Shown here: piece after piece, positions 63,700 through 64,000 of the stretch
Position numbering within the stretch: the first letter of the stretch is position 1
Layout of the letters: each line of letters opens with the position of its first letter
Source of the DNA: Mesostigma viride
Taxonomy: Eukaryota; Streptophyta; Mesostigmatophyceae; Mesostigmatales; Mesostigmataceae
Direction: 5' to 3'
Length of the DNA stretch: 64,000 nt
Assembly (NCBI GenBank): GCA_009746045.1
Contig: RPFO01000702.1
Location: 436,001-500,000, forward strand
Made by a program: the position numbers and the translations under genes
The notes under the pieces: model-generated
Seen by the model: only the letters and a program-made list of their open reading frames with translations
What the model was told of the DNA's origin: nothing
Database searches by the model: none

Positions 63700-64000
63700 T
63701 TACACTTTCTGGTTACTTCTTTTTTTTAATCGGTTAACAGCAAATTTTTCTATATGCTCTATAATTGCAGTTGCAATGTCTTTGCCAGTTACTTTTTCTA
63801 TGCCTTCTAAACCAGGAGATGAATTCACTTCCAATACCAAAGGGCCGTGAGATGATCTTACAATATCTACTCCAGCTACCTCAAGACCTAATGATTTTGC
63901 TGCTTTTACGGCTACAGCTCTTTCTTCAGGCCTAAGTTTCACAGGTTCGGCACTGCCACCAATATGTAAATTGGAACGGAAATCACCATCAGCACTTTGA
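63700..64000 (-). CDS. RimK-type ATP-grasp amino acid ligase, C-terminal part
   Basis: The frame is open to the right edge. Its visible 99 residues carry [41 protein letters not shown] and [16 protein letters not shown], which are the RimK signature with the final ATP-grasp Mg ligands (E and N of LEVNSSPG). RimK adds glutamate residues to the C-terminus of ribosomal protein S6 in Escherichia coli; targets here are unknown. The N-terminal two thirds lie outside the window. Confidence 0.92.
   Translation of the reverse strand, partial: QSADGDFRSNLHIGGSAEPVKLRPEERAVAVKAAKSLGLEVAGVDIVRSSHGPLVLEVNSSPGLEGIEKVTGKDIATAIIEHIEKFAVNRLKKRSNQKV

Noticed and set aside
1-64000. tRNA, rRNA, CRISPR and riboswitch candidates
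   Set aside because: I scanned the gaps and TTCRAATC-like stretches; each hit lay inside a coding gene or lacked the rest of a tRNA. No spaced direct repeats of CRISPR type were seen. A covariance-model search would be decisive.

Overview
The window is AT-rich chromosomal DNA from an intracellular alphaproteobacterium, most likely a member of Rickettsiales, family Rickettsiaceae. The case rests on gene content and order: heme genes (hemE-hemH-hemJ) divergent from a PPSR-coaE-dnaQ operon with an origin-like spacer between them; several ProP-type MFS carriers; a split three-gene transhydrogenase; more than one peptide deformylase paralogue; an Adr-type outer-membrane barrel; and a membrane-anchored retropepsin. 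Genus cannot be settled from the sequence. No tRNA, rRNA or CRISPR array was seen. TGA is used as an ordinary stop.

Layout. 1-4.7 kb: a gene tail, then on the minus strand a bare histidine kinase, a secreted HAD-like protein (DUF2608), a single-domain response regulator, metG and tatD. 4.9-9.7 kb: a plus-strand run of map, radC, a WecA/MraY-like transferase, dciA, cyaY and an MsbA-type ABC exporter. 9.9-20.5 kb: a deformylase paralogue, MFS-yraN-hemF, pntAA-pntAB-pntB, lolA, an MFS carrier, mscS and an EVE-domain protein. 20.5-24.4 kb: a full polyamine ABC transporter, potABCD, behind a near-consensus promoter with a dyad at the predicted start of transcription. 24.5-30.1 kb: def, hemJ, hemH and hemE on the minus strand, a 370-bp spacer with three perfect DnaA boxes and an IHF consensus (predicted oriC), then PPSR-coaE-dnaQ on the plus strand.

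30.3-45.4 kb: a periplasmic solute-binding/TRIC channel fusion, miaB, two ferredoxins, ccmC, pgeF, a glycosyltransferase, a very short glutamine-synthetase-like protein, and a DMT-MFS-putA operon that looks built for proline uptake and oxidation. 45.5-51.1 kb: an IS982-type element with a nonsense codon in its transposase, which cuts off an M15 peptidase gene, then yebC, a deformylase paralogue that has lost its catalytic residues, and secA. 51.3-54 kb: a parvulin foldase, an Adr-like barrel and a retropepsin.

54.3-62 kb is the most disturbed part. A frameshifted polysaccharide deacetylase and a decayed 2-epimerase (wbpI/wecB type) flank an intact IS21-family element with a 5-bp target duplication. 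Beside them an intact wbpE-wbpA-wbpB/D set can still make a diacetylated diaminoglucuronic acid nucleotide sugar. The right edge (62-64 kb) holds a rimK - aspartoacylase-like - rimB set, which points to amino-acid tagging and trimming of a protein or peptide.

The main themes are heme synthesis around the origin, import of host metabolites (polyamines, proline, other MFS/DMT substrates), envelope building, and decay of a surface-polysaccharide locus by insertion sequences.
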